Below, one piece after another: positions 18,719 to 27,949 of a stretch of 64,000 nucleotides of DNA. How positions within the stretch are numbered: the first letter of the stretch is position 1; every line of letters begins with the position of its first letter. Under the pieces are notes generated by a model. The model did not search any database. It saw only the letters and a list, made by a program, of their open reading frames with translations, and had not been told where the DNA came from. Source of the stretch: Maribacter arenosus (GTDB lineage Bacteria > Bacteroidota > Bacteroidia > Flavobacteriales > Flavobacteriaceae); NCBI RefSeq assembly GCF_014610845.1, contig NZ_JABTCG010000003.1, positions 248,001 to 312,000 on the forward strand, in the 5' to 3' direction. The position numbers were made by a program, and so were the translations under genes.

Positions 18719-20068
18719 TTAATTTCTCCTTCCACCGCTACTCCTACTAGAACCGCTACTTCTGCTAGAACCTGAAGATGAGGAACGACCGGCAGATGAT
18801 CGTGAAGAACTACTGCTGGAGCTTCTATAGCTTCCGCTACTTCTAGTGCTCGAACTTCTACTACCAGACGATCTATAAGTACTTGTCCTTGGTGCTGAAC
18901 TTCTGTAAGACTGCGAACTTCGCGTGTTGCTTCCAGAACTTCTATATGTACCAGAGTTACCAGTGCGGCTTCCCGAACTTCTGTAGGTAGAAGTTCTAGG
19001 AGTTGTTGCCCTAGTAGGACTACCTGAACGTGTGGCACCACTTCTATAAGTATTGCTCCTGGAATTAGAACTCCTATAATATGGACTTGTCCTGGATGAG
19101 GTGTTATATCTTGGTGTTGCCCTGGTACTTCTACTGGTACGATATGCCCTATTTTGATCTACACCTACTGTTCTACGGGTGGTAGAATTACTTCGATAGG
19201 TATTCGACCTTCCTGTATTGTTATTGCTTCTGATGCTACTCGTTCTTGTTGAGGTACTGTTACTTCGGTATCTTGGTGAGGTTCCCCTGGTATTTACATT
19301 GGATCTTCCCCTTAAGCTACTCGAATTGTTGGCAAGTGAATTGGAGTTATAGTATCCTCTACGACTTCGGTTCAAGGCGTAATTTCCATAATTCCCATAT
19401 CGGCCATAGTACCTATTTCCATAATATCGATTATAATATCGGTTACCATAATAACCATAACCATATCCAAAACCATAATAGTAAGGGGAATACCATCCTC
19501 CCCATCCGTAACCATAGTAGCCTCCCCAGCCCCAATTGTTCCAGCGCCATGGACGGTAATATCCACCCCAACCATAGTATCCTGCATAACCCCAGTTATC
19601 CCACAGCCATGGGTTATTAAAACCCCAACCATAGGCACTCCAGCCCCAATTGTTCCAGCCACTTGTATAAACATTGATACTCACGTCAGTGGCATTGTCT
19701 CCCCAACCACCATAACCTTCATAATCGTTTTCAGGTTTGTAATAATCGGTCAACTCATCTTTCTGTGGAATGCTGTCGAATTCGGATTCACTTGAATAGG
19801 AATCGATATCAGTAAAGACTTCACTATCCAATATTTCGTTATACTCTTCGGCCTTTTGTCCAAAATAGTCTTGGTAGGGATCGTGGCTTTTTTTCTTCAC
19901 TACTTGTTGAGGGGCCCTTTCAACCACTCTGACATTATCATCTTCGTAAATGCCATCATTGTCGTAGTATGAGGCTTGCTGGTAAGAACCACAGGATGCT
20001 GCAAATATGCCTATAAAAGCAAAAAGCGCCACGGTGCGGATTCTATGGTGAGGTAGCGAATGTATCAT
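18719..20068 (-). CDS. low-complexity lipoprotein, W/G/Y-rich then S/R/T-rich
   Basis: A 449-residue lipoprotein of unknown function. The signal peptide ends FAASC (Cys26). An acidic region of about 90 residues follows. Residues about 120-245 are extraordinarily rich in Trp, Gly, Tyr and Asn, as in NNWGWGGYYGYGWGGW. The C-terminal half (245-449) consists almost only of Ser, Arg, Thr, Gly and Tyr, with recurring TYRSS, SGSRS and RSSGS units. The overall charge of that half is strongly positive. No enzymatic domain is seen, and the composition suggests a disordered, self-associating or polyanion-binding surface protein. It is divergent from proS and upstream of the FadL-type porin gene. The low-complexity DNA also opens a long second frame, which is not a gene. 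Confidence 0.8.
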   Translation of the reverse strand: MIHSLPHHRIRTVALFAFIGIFAASCGSYQQASYYDNDGIYEDDNVRVVERAPQQVVKKKSHDPYQDYFGQKAEEYNEILDSEVFTDIDSYSSESEFDSIPQKDELTDYYKPENDYEGYGGWGDNATDVSINVYTSGWNNWGWSAYGWGFNNPWLWDNWGYAGYYGWGGYYRPWRWNNWGWGGYYGYGWGGWYSPYYYGFGYGYGYYGNRYYNRYYGNRYYGRYGNYGNYALNRSRRGYYNSNSLANNSSSLRGRSNVNTRGTSPRYRSNSTSTRTSSIRSNNNTGRSNTYRSNSTTRRTVGVDQNRAYRTSRSTRATPRYNTSSRTSPYYRSSNSRSNTYRSGATRSGSPTRATTPRTSTYRSSGSRTGNSGTYRSSGSNTRSSQSYRSSAPRTSTYRSSGSRSSSTRSSGSYRSSSSSSSRSSAGRSSSSGSSRSSGSSRSSGGRRN

Positions 20069-20163
20069 GGTTTCAATTTTTATTGTTGAACATATTAAAA
20101 ATAGTTAGTTTTACCGAACTATTTCGATAATATTAACACAAGATTTGTGCCAAACTACGCATA

Positions 20164-21639
20164 ATGGGTAAAAAATTAACAAAGAGGGATGAGGATTATT
20201 CCAAATGGTATAACGAGCTCGTTGTAAGGGCTGATTTAGCCGAAAACTCGGGGGTTAGGGGATGTATGGTCATCAAACCATACGGCTTTGCCATATGGGA
20301 AAAAATGCAAGCTGGATTGGATAGGATGTTCAAGGAAACCGGCCATGAAAATGCCTATTTTCCCCTGTTTATTCCAAAATCTTATTTAAGTAAGGAAGCA
20401 AGTCATGTTGAAGGGTTTGCAAAGGAGTGCGCGGTAGTAACCCATTATCGTTTGAAGAATGCCGAGGACGGAAGTGGTATCATTGTGGATCCCGATGCAA
20501 AATTGGAAGAAGAGCTTATAGTTAGGCCAACTTCCGAAACCATTATTTGGGATACCTATAGACGATGGATTCAATCATATCGGGATTTACCTTTGTTGAT
20601 CAACCAATGGGCCAATGTAGTACGATGGGAAATGCGTACCCGACTTTTTTTACGGACATCAGAGTTTTTATGGCAGGAAGGCCATACGGCACATGCCACA
20701 GAAAAAGAGGCTATAGACGAAGCGGAAATGATCATGGACCTTTACGCTGATTTTGCTGAAAACCATATGGCCATGCCGGTGATAAAGGGGGTGAAAACTG
20801 AAAGCGAGCGGTTTGCCGGTGCCGTGGAGACTTATTGTATCGAGGCATTAATGCAGGATGGCAAAGCCTTGCAAGCGGGAACCTCCCACTTCTTAGGGCA
20901 GAATTTTGCCAAGGCCTTTGATGTGAAGTTCGCTACCAAAGAAGGTAAGCAGGAGTATGTATGGGCAACTTCATGGGGAGTATCCACCCGATTGATGGGA
21001 GCTTTGGTGATGACCCATAGTGATGATCATGGGTTGGTATTGCCTCCAAAACTGGCACCTATACAGGTTGTAATCGTACCCATTTACAAAGGCCTTGATC
21101 AATTGGAGGCCATTTCAGAAAAGGTCGAACCTTTGGCAAAGGAGTTGCGGGCTAAAGGGTTTTCGGTGAAATATGATAATCGGGATACCCAGAAACCGGG
21201 ATTTAAGTTTAATGAATATGAATTAAAAGGGGTTCCTGTACGCTTGGCCATTGGTCAGCGCGACATGGAAAATGGCACCTATGAGATAGCACGTCGCGAT
21301 ACCTTTGAAAAGGAAACCGTGCCGATGGATGAGGTTGTCCCCAAAATTGAATTCCTTATGGAGGATATTCAAAAGAATATCTATACCAAAGCGTTTGATT
21401 ACCGACAGCAACATATCACCGAAGTCGATTCCTATGAAGAATTTAAAAAAGTCCTGGAAGAAAAGGGTGGATTTATTGCGGCCCACTGGGATGGTACGGT
21501 AACAACTGAGGATAAGATCAAGGAAGAGACCAAAGCTACCATACGTTGTATTCCAATAGAAGGGGATACTACTGCTGGCCATTGTATGGTTACGGGCGAA
21601 CCATCGGTTAGAAGGGTATTGTTCGCCAAGGCATACTAA
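20164..21639 (+). CDS. proS: proline--tRNA ligase (ProS type 3, no editing insert)
   Basis: Class II aminoacyl-tRNA synthetase that charges tRNA-Pro. At 491 residues it lacks the 180-residue editing insertion of the E. coli form and belongs to the archaeal/eukaryotic-like ProS type 3. Motif 2 ([21 protein letters not shown]), the [13 protein letters not shown] block and the anticodon-binding C-terminal domain ([21 protein letters not shown]) are clear. It ends with the type-specific zinc-like tail region and [12 protein letters not shown] 20164 gives the normal N-terminus [13 protein letters not shown]. The two tRNA genes that follow have their own promoter. Confidence 0.96.
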   Translation: MGKKLTKRDEDYSKWYNELVVRADLAENSGVRGCMVIKPYGFAIWEKMQAGLDRMFKETGHENAYFPLFIPKSYLSKEASHVEGFAKECAVVTHYRLKNAEDGSGIIVDPDAKLEEELIVRPTSETIIWDTYRRWIQSYRDLPLLINQWANVVRWEMRTRLFLRTSEFLWQEGHTAHATEKEAIDEAEMIMDLYADFAENHMAMPVIKGVKTESERFAGAVETYCIEALMQDGKALQAGTSHFLGQNFAKAFDVKFATKEGKQEYVWATSWGVSTRLMGALVMTHSDDHGLVLPPKLAPIQVVIVPIYKGLDQLEAISEKVEPLAKELRAKGFSVKYDNRDTQKPGFKFNEYELKGVPVRLAIGQRDMENGTYEIARRDTFEKETVPMDEVVPKIEFLMEDIQKNIYTKAFDYRQQHITEVDSYEEFKKVLEEKGGFIAAHWDGTVTTEDKIKEETKATIRCIPIEGDTTAGHCMVTGEPSVRRVLFAKAY

Positions 21640-21756
21640 GGCAAAAGATGCCTTTAATTATAATAAAAGATGATTTTTGAAAGTTCACCAAACCTGTCAT
21701 AATCTTTTACAGGATTCCTTATCTTCGGGAATCGGTAAAAAAATAATAAGCAGGTG

Positions 21757-21786
21757 TTGCGATAGTTAAAAATAATTGTATTTTTG
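21757..21786 (+). promoter_or_regulatory. promoter of the tRNA-Glu/rpsT unit
   Basis: TATTTTTG at 21779-21786 is a perfect TAnnTTTG -7 box. A TTG at 21757-21759 lies 19 bases upstream. The predicted start is just before the first tRNA-Glu at 21811. This is the best promoter match in the window. Confidence 0.65.
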
Positions 21787-21810
21787 CATCCGCATTTTGT
21801 GCAAAGTAAT

Positions 21811-21882
21811 GGTCCGTTCGTCTAGGGGTTAGGACGCCAGGTTTTCATCCTGGTAACAGGGGTTCGATTCCCCTACGGACTA
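21811..21882 (+). tRNA. tRNA-Glu (anticodon TTC), copy 1
   Basis: A 72-nt cloverleaf. The acceptor stem is GGTCCGT with ACGGACT and discriminator A at 21882. The anticodon stem CCAGG/CCTGG encloses loop TTTTCAT, so the anticodon is TTC. The T arm reads AGGGG-TTCGATT-CCCCT. CCA is not encoded. It differs from copy 2 by one acceptor base pair. Confidence 0.97.
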
Positions 21883-21976
21883 CAAGGGAAGTAAGAGGGA
21901 AGTGGTACGATTTAAGAAGTGGGGATTTTAAAACTAATTTTCGTACTTCGTATTTCTAACTTCGAACCTTTAAAAC

Positions 21977-22048
21977 GGCCCGTTCGTCTAGGGGTTAGGA
22001 CGCCAGGTTTTCATCCTGGTAACAGGGGTTCGATTCCCCTACGGGCTA
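21977..22048 (+). tRNA. tRNA-Glu (anticodon TTC), copy 2
   Basis: A 72-nt cloverleaf identical to copy 1 except that acceptor pair 3-70 is C-G instead of T-A (GGCCCGT with ACGGGCT). The anticodon loop TTTTCAT gives TTC. The discriminator A at 22048 is followed by CCA in the genome, unlike copy 1. The rpsT gene starts 47 bases downstream, probably in the same transcript. Confidence 0.97.
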
Positions 22049-22094
22049 CCAAATTAAAGAGACGATTGTCTTAAAAACATAATTTAAAGAAAAG

Positions 22095-22346
22095 ATGGCA
22101 AACCATAAGTCGGCATTAAAGAGAATTAGAAGAAATGAAGCTGTTCGATTACGTAACAGGTACCAGCACAAGACTACCCGTAATGCAATCAAGAAGTTGC
22201 GCGGTGAGGAGAATAAGAAAGATGCCGAGAAAATGTTGCCCGAGGTTGTTAGTATGATCGATAGGTTGGCAAAGCGCAATATCATCCATGCTAATAAAGC
22301 CGCAAATCTAAAGAGTAAGTTGGCAAAGCATATTGCTGCCTTGTAA
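22095..22346 (+). CDS. rpsT: 30S ribosomal protein S20
   Basis: An 83-residue basic helical protein that binds 16S rRNA in the small subunit. The N-terminus [15 protein letters not shown] is the family signature, followed by [13 protein letters not shown] and the C-terminal helix [18 protein letters not shown]. It follows two tRNA-Glu genes and precedes a strong terminator, so it is likely co-transcribed with the tRNAs. Confidence 0.98.
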   Translation: MANHKSALKRIRRNEAVRLRNRYQHKTTRNAIKKLRGEENKKDAEKMLPEVVSMIDRLAKRNIIHANKAANLKSKLAKHIAAL

Positions 22347-22371
22347 GAACGAACGCTTTTGAACAATTTAG

Positions 22372-22406
22372 AAAAGCCCTGAAGGTACTACCTTCAGGGC
22401 TTTTTC
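22372..22406. terminator. bidirectional terminator after rpsT
   Basis: A long perfect hairpin built on AAAGCCCTGAAGG and its complement is flanked by A and T runs. It lies between rpsT (plus) and the membrane-protein gene ending at 22494 (minus). Confidence 0.92.
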
Positions 22407-22493
22407 ATTCCATTGACTATGGGTGGATGTCCTTCATTTATGAATCGTTTAGAAAATCAATACCATAAGGTCTACTGCCAAATTGCTGTTCTT

Positions 22494-23174
22494 TCAAGAA
22501 TCTTCAGGAGCGCGTATGGGTCTCATTAATAGAAAGCCCAGAATAAAACAAGCATTCATAATTACAATGAGGAGATAATGGAATTGCCTTAGGCTTAATT
22601 TTTCATATAGCGCATAATCATATCGGGCGAAAATTGAAATCAAGGGAAAGAAAAGATTGAAAACCAAAAGTCCGGAACTTATCCATACCAATAGATTATA
22701 TTGTTTTCCATTTTGCCCCTTAATTTGATGGTAATAAAGAACTATTGAAATGATCAATACTATGGAGCCTATGGTGGAGGCATAAATTTGTGGAAAAATC
22801 AAGACATTTTGAAAAAACGGATTTATCAGTGTTGCTATGATATAAACAGCACCCCCATATTTGATAATAACCTTATGTCTTTTATTGTTTATGGTTTTCC
22901 AAAATAAAAGGTAGAAATACAAAAAGAATACGACATCATAAATATTGAAGATGATATAGTTGGCGTATTGATACTTATCCTGATAAACAACCTGAAAGTT
23001 TTCAAAATCACGAATGAAATAACCCAGTATTTCCGATACCAGGGTGTATGCGATCAACATAGGTAGGTATTTTAGGACACTTGTACTAAAATAGCGGTTA
23101 TAGCGGAGTAATGAAACCACCAATGTAATCGCATACAGGGGTAAGAAATAATTATCTTTTAAAAATGCGTACAT
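22494..23174 (-). CDS. polytopic membrane protein of unknown function
   Basis: A 226-residue integral membrane protein with about seven hydrophobic segments (for example LPLYAITLVVSLL, YIIFNIYDVVFFLYFYLLF, TIGSIVLIISIVLYY, YLLIVIMNACFILGFLL) joined by short loops. I recognise no catalytic motif or named family with confidence. The seven-segment layout resembles small flavobacterial membrane proteins often found beside signalling genes, but none is adjacent here. The start of the lipoprotein gene's 3' end is 12 bases upstream, and the two are probably co-transcribed. Confidence 0.75.
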   Translation of the reverse strand: MYAFLKDNYFLPLYAITLVVSLLRYNRYFSTSVLKYLPMLIAYTLVSEILGYFIRDFENFQVVYQDKYQYANYIIFNIYDVVFFLYFYLLFWKTINNKRHKVIIKYGGAVYIIATLINPFFQNVLIFPQIYASTIGSIVLIISIVLYYHQIKGQNGKQYNLLVWISSGLLVFNLFFPLISIFARYDYALYEKLSLRQFHYLLIVIMNACFILGFLLMRPIRAPEDS

Positions 23175-23186
23175 CCAAATACGAGC

Positions 23187-23954
23187 TTAATTCTGTTCCT
23201 CATATGGCGGCGGGGCTGCAGTGCCCTTATTCATCGTTAAGCTTGAACCGGCATAAAATGATGAATTTAAAGTGGTGTTTATAGTATTGTTGGTCAGATT
23301 GGGCATTATAGAGGCATATGACCGGATACCATGTGTAGGGGTGGCACCCATTCCTTCTGTTTTAATCGGTCCAAAACTATCAGTGAGCAATATAGCTTCT
23401 TGTTGTGCTTCGGTGCCTCCGATATAAAATAAATACTCCCGTTTTCCTTTTTTTAAGGTGGGTGATAGCATCACCGAATTCTGCCTTGGATGTAAAACAG
23501 AATCCTTGTTGTCGAAAAATGGTTTGTCGGGATAATTCGAAAAATAAAATCGCAATCCTGAAATCTCTACATTGGCCTTTTTAGCTTCTTGTTCTATAAA
23601 TGCCAAGTACTGTTTTATGGTTTTATAATCATAGGAAACATAGCGTGCTACATCGAATTTTTTTTCGTCGTTATCATTCCCTGATTTTACATTGGCTTTC
23701 TTTTGCTGGCGGATTTTATCGTTATACTTACTACGGTTGATGGAATCTTCATAGCGCTGAATCAAGGGTACGCGCCTGTCGCCATAGAAATCATACATTT
23801 GCTTGGCTTGTGCTATCTCTACGATTTGGTCAGGGGCCATGACCTCAGGGAGATCCTCTTTTTCTTTTTCCATTTTCTCCTCGCAACTTGAGAGGTTTAA
23901 AACACTAAGGGAAAGCACACAAAGGCATAACAAGGAATTTTTTGCTTTGATCAT
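23187..23954 (-). CDS. hypothetical lipoprotein
   Basis: A 255-residue lipoprotein of unknown function. Using ATG 23954, a compact signal peptide (KAKNSLLCLCVLSLSVLNLSSC) precedes a lysine/glutamate-rich linker. A longer frame to 23984 adds ten residues ahead of the signal and is less likely. The mature part begins with a helix (QIVEIAQAKQMYDFYGDRR) and contains SGLRFYFSNYPD and REYLFYIGG, which suggests a small alpha/beta domain. The C-terminus is low complexity, ending APPPYEEQN. Its gene precedes the membrane-protein gene by 12 bases, hinting at a membrane-associated pair. Confidence 0.72.
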   Translation of the reverse strand: MIKAKNSLLCLCVLSLSVLNLSSCEEKMEKEKEDLPEVMAPDQIVEIAQAKQMYDFYGDRRVPLIQRYEDSINRSKYNDKIRQQKKANVKSGNDNDEKKFDVARYVSYDYKTIKQYLAFIEQEAKKANVEISGLRFYFSNYPDKPFFDNKDSVLHPRQNSVMLSPTLKKGKREYLFYIGGTEAQQEAILLTDSFGPIKTEGMGATPTHGIRSYASIMPNLTNNTINTTLNSSFYAGSSLTMNKGTAAPPPYEEQN

Positions 23955-24082
23955 AACAAGGGGTTTTAGGTTATAAATGTTCATGCAAAAATGTGGGGGA
24001 AGGCAATCTTTGCCTTATAAAGATATTAAAATAAGAGTAAGATGTTAAATTTGGGATCATTATTAAATCCTAACCTGAGAAA

Positions 24083-24119
24083 CAAAAAAAATCCCTTGAA
24101 TCTAAGATCCAAGGGATTA
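24083..24119 (-). terminator. Rho-independent terminator of rho
   Basis: On the minus strand, AATCCCTTG and CAAGGGATT form a 9-bp stem with an 11-nt loop, followed by eight T residues. It starts about 30 bases beyond the rho stop, so the gene for Rho is itself closed by an intrinsic terminator. Confidence 0.88.
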
Positions 24120-24149
24120 TTTGAAATCAATTATGATTTTAAGTCTCTC

Positions 24150-25763
24150 CTACTGATTCATAGTCAGTAAGAATTCCTCATTGTTCTTAGTTTGTTTAAT
24201 GCGCTGCTCAATGAATTCCATGGCCTCGATTGGGTTCATGTCCGCTAGGTATTTACGCAAGATCCACATACGTTGAATGGTATTGTCATCCAACAATAAA
24301 TCATCCCGACGTGTACTCGAGGAAGTCAAATCGATGGCAGGGAATATTCTTCTGTTGCTGATTTTTCGATCTAATTGAAGTTCCATGTTACCGGTTCCTT
24401 TGAATTCCTCAAAGATAACCTCATCCATTTTGGATCCGGTATCGGTCAATGCCGTGGCAATGATCGACAATGATCCACCACCTTCAATATTACGTGCAGC
24501 ACCGAAGAAACGTTTTGGTTTGTGCAATGCGTTGGCATCAACACCACCACTCAATACTTTCCCAGACGCTGGTTGTACCGTGTTATACGCACGAGCCAAT
24601 CGTGTAATTGAATCCAAAAGGATAACGACATCATGACCACATTCGACCAAACGTTTGGCTTTTTCCAATACAATATTGGCTACCCGAACATGTTCGGTTG
24701 CTTCCTTATCAAACGTGGAAGCAATAACTTCGCCTTGTACATTACGCTGCATATCGGTCACCTCTTCAGGACGCTCATCGATAAGCAAAACAATTAGATA
24801 TACCTCGGGATGATTTGCTGCAATCGCGTTTGCTATGTCTTTCAACAGCATGGTCTTACCCGTTTTAGGTTGGGAAACGATCATACCCCTTTGTCCTTTT
24901 CCTATTGGGGAGAACAAATCGATAATACGGGTCGAGATACTGCTTTGGCGCTCCGAAAGATTGAATTTTTCCTGTGGGAACAATGGAGTCAAGTGCTCAA
25001 AGGATACCCGGTCGCGGACGACCTGGGGATCAATACCGTTAATTTTGTTCACCTTGATCAATGGGAAATATTTCTCGCCCTCTTTAGGCGGTCGTACATT
25101 CCCTAGAACCGTATCACCGGTTTTAAGTCCAAACAATCTGATCTGTGATTGCGAAACATAAATATCATCTGGTGATGAAAGGTAATTGTAATCCGAGGAT
25201 CTTAAAAAACCATAGCCATCTTGCATAATATCGAGGACCCCTTCACTTGCAATAATGCTGTCGAATTCATATTCAGGTTCCTTATATCGGTTCTTGAGAT
25301 CTTTGTCAAAATTGCTATTGCGTTTGTCCTGTCCGTTTTTTTGATGATGGGACTTTTTGACACTTTGGGTTTTATGTTGCTGTGGCCCTTTTTGATGGTC
25401 TTTCTTGGTGCTTTGGCCAGTGGCTGCCCTTGGGTTGGGTCTGTTGCCTTCCTTTTGTGGCTTCTTAACTGGTTTTTCAGCAGCGGACGGGGCTTCTGTT
25501 TTGGTATTGTCCGTCGCTTTTCCTTCAGCTTTTTCTGCATGGGAAACTCGGGATCTTTTTGGTCGTTCTGTTGGTTTTTCTTGTGCAAGGTCGGGAACTG
25601 AAGCGATAGCTTCCGCAACCTTCGGATTTGCCGCCTGTACATCCAAAATTTGATAGACTAGGTCTAGTTTTTTTAAGGTCTTGAATTTGGGTACTTTTAA
25701 CCCTTTCGCTATTTCCTGAAGTTCAGGAAGTTTTTTCGATTTTAAATCTGAAATCTCAAACAT
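24150..25763 (-). CDS. rho: transcription termination factor Rho with long disordered insert
   Basis: Hexameric RNA-dependent ATPase that terminates transcription. The N-terminal helical Rho_N domain covers residues 1-45. A hydrophilic segment rich in K, Q, P, N, S and T (about 55-165) has no counterpart in E. coli Rho and is typical of Bacteroidota. The RNA-binding cold-shock-like domain follows ([16 protein letters not shown], about 173-240). The RecA-like motor has Walker A SQPKTGKT (297-304), [28 protein letters not shown] and the Q-loop/R-loop region. Total length is 537. The start at ATG 25763 gives the normal [14 protein letters not shown]. It is divergent from the DUF4293 gene. Confidence 0.97.
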   Translation of the reverse strand: MFEISDLKSKKLPELQEIAKGLKVPKFKTLKKLDLVYQILDVQAANPKVAEAIASVPDLAQEKPTERPKRSRVSHAEKAEGKATDNTKTEAPSAAEKPVKKPQKEGNRPNPRAATGQSTKKDHQKGPQQHKTQSVKKSHHQKNGQDKRNSNFDKDLKNRYKEPEYEFDSIIASEGVLDIMQDGYGFLRSSDYNYLSSPDDIYVSQSQIRLFGLKTGDTVLGNVRPPKEGEKYFPLIKVNKINGIDPQVVRDRVSFEHLTPLFPQEKFNLSERQSSISTRIIDLFSPIGKGQRGMIVSQPKTGKTMLLKDIANAIAANHPEVYLIVLLIDERPEEVTDMQRNVQGEVIASTFDKEATEHVRVANIVLEKAKRLVECGHDVVILLDSITRLARAYNTVQPASGKVLSGGVDANALHKPKRFFGAARNIEGGGSLSIIATALTDTGSKMDEVIFEEFKGTGNMELQLDRKISNRRIFPAIDLTSSSTRRDDLLLDDNTIQRMWILRKYLADMNPIEAMEFIEQRIKQTKNNEEFLLTMNQ

Positions 25764-25923
25764 TAAGTGTGATATAAATTATACGTCTTTAGACAATTAA
25801 GAAGTGTATTGTTATTTGGGTTTACAAGGGGAAGAATCCCCGCTTTGGTAAGTGTTATAACTAATAACGCCACAATATTACAAATTATTTTCAATAATTC
25901 GGGGATATTTTTTAAAAGACATG

Positions 25924-25931
25924 TATTTTTG
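25924..25931 (+). promoter_or_regulatory. -7 promoter box upstream of DUF4293 gene
   Basis: TATTTTTG matches TAnnTTTG and sits 24 bases before the ATG at 25956. The upstream -33 element is not clear. The 192-base divergent region also carries the rho leader. Confidence 0.45.
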
Positions 25932-25955
25932 CGCTTCAAATCGTTCTAAAAAGCA

Positions 25956-26366
25956 ATGATTCAAAGAATTCAGTCCATTTATCTAATCATTGTCGCCTTA
26001 TTGGGAGGTGTTGCCCCCTTTCTGGCCTATCTCTGGTTAGATTCCAAAGGAGCGGAGTTTTTTGCCAAAAATGAACTATGGATCTCAATTGCTTTTTACA
26101 TTTCGGCGATTTTGGCCATGATTGCTATTTTTTTATTCAAGAAGAGACAAAATCAATTTGTGATTAACAGATTGAACATCATATTGAATCTTTTTTTACT
26201 AGGATTTTTCGTTTACCGATCGCTAAACTTATCCGGAGAAACTTTGGTTTCTGAGAAGGGTATTGGGATGTTGATTCCTGTATTTTCTATCGTTTTTTTG
26301 GTCCTGGCCAACAGGGCTATTAAGAAGGATGAGGATCTTGTAAAATCTGTGGATCGTTTGCGTTGA
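25956..26366 (+). CDS. DUF4293 family membrane protein
   Basis: A 136-residue membrane protein with four predicted helices. The N-terminus MIQRIQSIYLIIVALLGG is diagnostic of DUF4293, a family widespread in Bacteroidota and repeatedly found divergent from rho. The remaining segments are WISIAFYISAILAMIAIFLF, RLNIILNLFLLGFFVY and GMLIPVFSIVFLVLANRAI, with a basic/acidic tail. No function is established for the family. The gene appears monocistronic, with a hairpin 28 bases past the stop. Confidence 0.9.
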   Translation: MIQRIQSIYLIIVALLGGVAPFLAYLWLDSKGAEFFAKNELWISIAFYISAILAMIAIFLFKKRQNQFVINRLNIILNLFLLGFFVYRSLNLSGETLVSEKGIGMLIPVFSIVFLVLANRAIKKDEDLVKSVDRLR

Positions 26367-26394
26367 ACCTAACATCTTAGTAGTATTAGTGCGT

Positions 26395-26423
26395 AAACCC
26401 TGATGGAAGCATCAGGGTTTTTA
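26395..26423 (+). terminator. terminator after DUF4293 gene
   Basis: An 11-bp stem (26395-26405 AAACCCTGATG with 26410-26420) with a GAAG loop is followed by a short T run. It separates the gene from the convergent methyltransferase gene and may work in both directions. Confidence 0.85.
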
Positions 26424-26462
26424 CGTTTTATGCAGGTTCAACCCTAAATGCCCCCTAATGGG

Positions 26463-27269
26463 TTAATTATCCTTTTTTGTGGCGACTATCGAATACACCA
26501 TAGGAATCTTATTACCCAGGTGTTCAATATGATATTTCCCGGGTTCAAATTCTATGGTCTTATTAAAGCAATTGTAGGGTGAATAATCAAACTCATCCAA
26601 TGACTGTATTTCCAGGTTGTTTCGGATTAAATTGTTCACCACTTCGCTAATTCCATGATTCCACACAATACATTTCTGATGTATATTGGCATTTTTATCC
26701 GCATATGTGCCTTTCTGCATTTCAATGATTGCACCAGAATTGAAATAGTTGTATCCAATTTCAGTGAAATTATCATCGAACATCCATACTACCGGATGAA
26801 ATTCCACGAAAACGAATTTGCCGTTTGGTTTCAAAAATCGCGATACGATTTGGCCCCACTTGTTTAGGTCCGGAAGCCAGCCTATAGTTCCATAACTGGT
26901 AAAAACAATATCGAAGGTTTTATTTAAATGATGGGGTAGGTCATAAATATCACAACAGATGAATGTAGTGTCTACATTACACGTTTTGGCAAGTTTTTCA
27001 GCTTGCTCTATAGCCTTATCCGAGAGGTCAACTCCCGTAACACTAGCTCCCAGTCTTTCCATTGATATGGAGTCCTGGCCAAAATGGCATTGAAGGTGAA
27101 GGATGTTTTTTCCTTTTACGTCACCCAATAGGTTTAACTCAATTTCTTTCAATGAGGACTTTCCTTTTAAAAACCCATCGAGATCATAAAAATCCGATTT
27201 CAAATGAAAATCAGTTGAATTATTCCATAAATCCCTGTTTATTTCGATGTAGTTTTCTTTAGCCCCCAT
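26463..27269 (-). CDS. class I SAM-dependent methyltransferase
   Basis: A 268-residue soluble methyltransferase. Motif I appears as NILHLQCHFGQDSISMERLG, the acidic residue binding the SAM ribose as VTGVDLSDKAI, and the post-motif strands as DIVFTSYGTIGWL and GKFVFVEFHPVVWMFDD. The C-terminal third (CIVWNHGISEVVNNLI, LDEFDYSPYNCF) would form the substrate part. It belongs to a widespread family of uncharacterised small-molecule methyltransferases; the acceptor is unknown. It is a single gene on the minus strand, convergent with DUF4293. Confidence 0.87.
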   Translation of the reverse strand: MGAKENYIEINRDLWNNSTDFHLKSDFYDLDGFLKGKSSLKEIELNLLGDVKGKNILHLQCHFGQDSISMERLGASVTGVDLSDKAIEQAEKLAKTCNVDTTFICCDIYDLPHHLNKTFDIVFTSYGTIGWLPDLNKWGQIVSRFLKPNGKFVFVEFHPVVWMFDDNFTEIGYNYFNSGAIIEMQKGTYADKNANIHQKCIVWNHGISEVVNNLIRNNLEIQSLDEFDYSPYNCFNKTIEFEPGKYHIEHLGNKIPMVYSIVATKKDN

Positions 27270-27362
27270 TTTGTACCCAAATTTTTAACCCCACTTCAAA
27301 ATTCCTGTTTTAGAAAATAAAACTATCTTTTTTAAGGCTGGAATTTCAAAACTAGCTTATTT

Positions 27363-27857
27363 TTATCGCTTGCCTAATTCAATGACCTCCAAATCCTTGA
27401 TCTCCTTTCCATCGATCACAAATCGCAGCATAGTTCGTACTTGATGAAATCCGTATTTACCGCAAGCGCCGGGATTCATGTGCAGAATTCCCCTCGTCTT
27501 GTCGTGCATTACCTTTAATATATGCGAATGGCCACAAATGAACAGTTTCGGTGGGTTCGCCCTTATTTCTTTGATTACATTACTATTGTATTTGGGAGGA
27601 TATCCGCCAATATGGGTTATCCAGACATCGACCTCTTCACACATGAACCGTTTATGCAATGGAAATTCTTTTTGAATAATATGATCATCGATATTTCCAT
27701 AGACCCCTTTCAATGGTTTTATTCTTTCAATGGTATCGGTTACCTGCAAACTCCCAATGTCACCGGCATGCCATACTTCATCGGCCTGTCGAACATATTT
27801 TAAAATGGCGTCGTCAATATGTCCATGGGTATCCGACAGTAATAGAATTTTGGTCAT
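27363..27857 (-). CDS. YfcE/MJ0936-type metallophosphoesterase
   Basis: A 164-residue calcineurin-like phosphodiesterase with a two-metal site. All ligating motifs are present: LLLSDTHGH (D, H), WHAGDIG (D), VYGNIDDH (N, D), THIGGYPP (H) and ICGHSHI (H, H). Members hydrolyse phosphodiester model substrates; the physiological substrate is unknown. I use ATG 27857 (MTKILLLSD), which puts the first strand at the N-terminus. A frame extending to 27932 would add 25 residues unlike the family and run into the truA promoter. It is divergent from truA. Confidence 0.9.
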   Translation of the reverse strand: MTKILLLSDTHGHIDDAILKYVRQADEVWHAGDIGSLQVTDTIERIKPLKGVYGNIDDHIIQKEFPLHKRFMCEEVDVWITHIGGYPPKYNSNVIKEIRANPPKLFICGHSHILKVMHDKTRGILHMNPGACGKYGFHQVRTMLRFVIDGKEIKDLEVIELGKR

Positions 27858-27916
27858 AAAACTTAAATTAAGCTTAAAATTAAGGATTTTTGGACCTCTC
27901 TTTAGATGGAACGAAG

Positions 27917-27924
27917 TATCTTTG
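27917..27924 (+). promoter_or_regulatory. -7 promoter box upstream of truA
   Basis: TATCTTTG matches TAnnTTTG. Transcription would begin near 27931, leaving about 19 bases before the TTG start of truA. A TTTTTGG tract near 27885-27891 could serve as the -33 element, though the spacing is longer than usual. Confidence 0.45.
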
Positions 27925-27949
27925 ATCACCACAAAAATAGACCATTCAC

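Noticed and set aside
18676-19041. 121-codon minus-strand frame, valine/leucine/glutamate-rich
   Set aside because: It is the shifted frame of the Ser/Arg/Thr repeats of the low-complexity lipoprotein and has the artificial periodic composition expected from that.
25202-25642. Two long frames (both strands) over the rho insert
   Set aside because: They arise from the low-complexity codons of the disordered Rho segment, which is continuous with the Rho reading frame.
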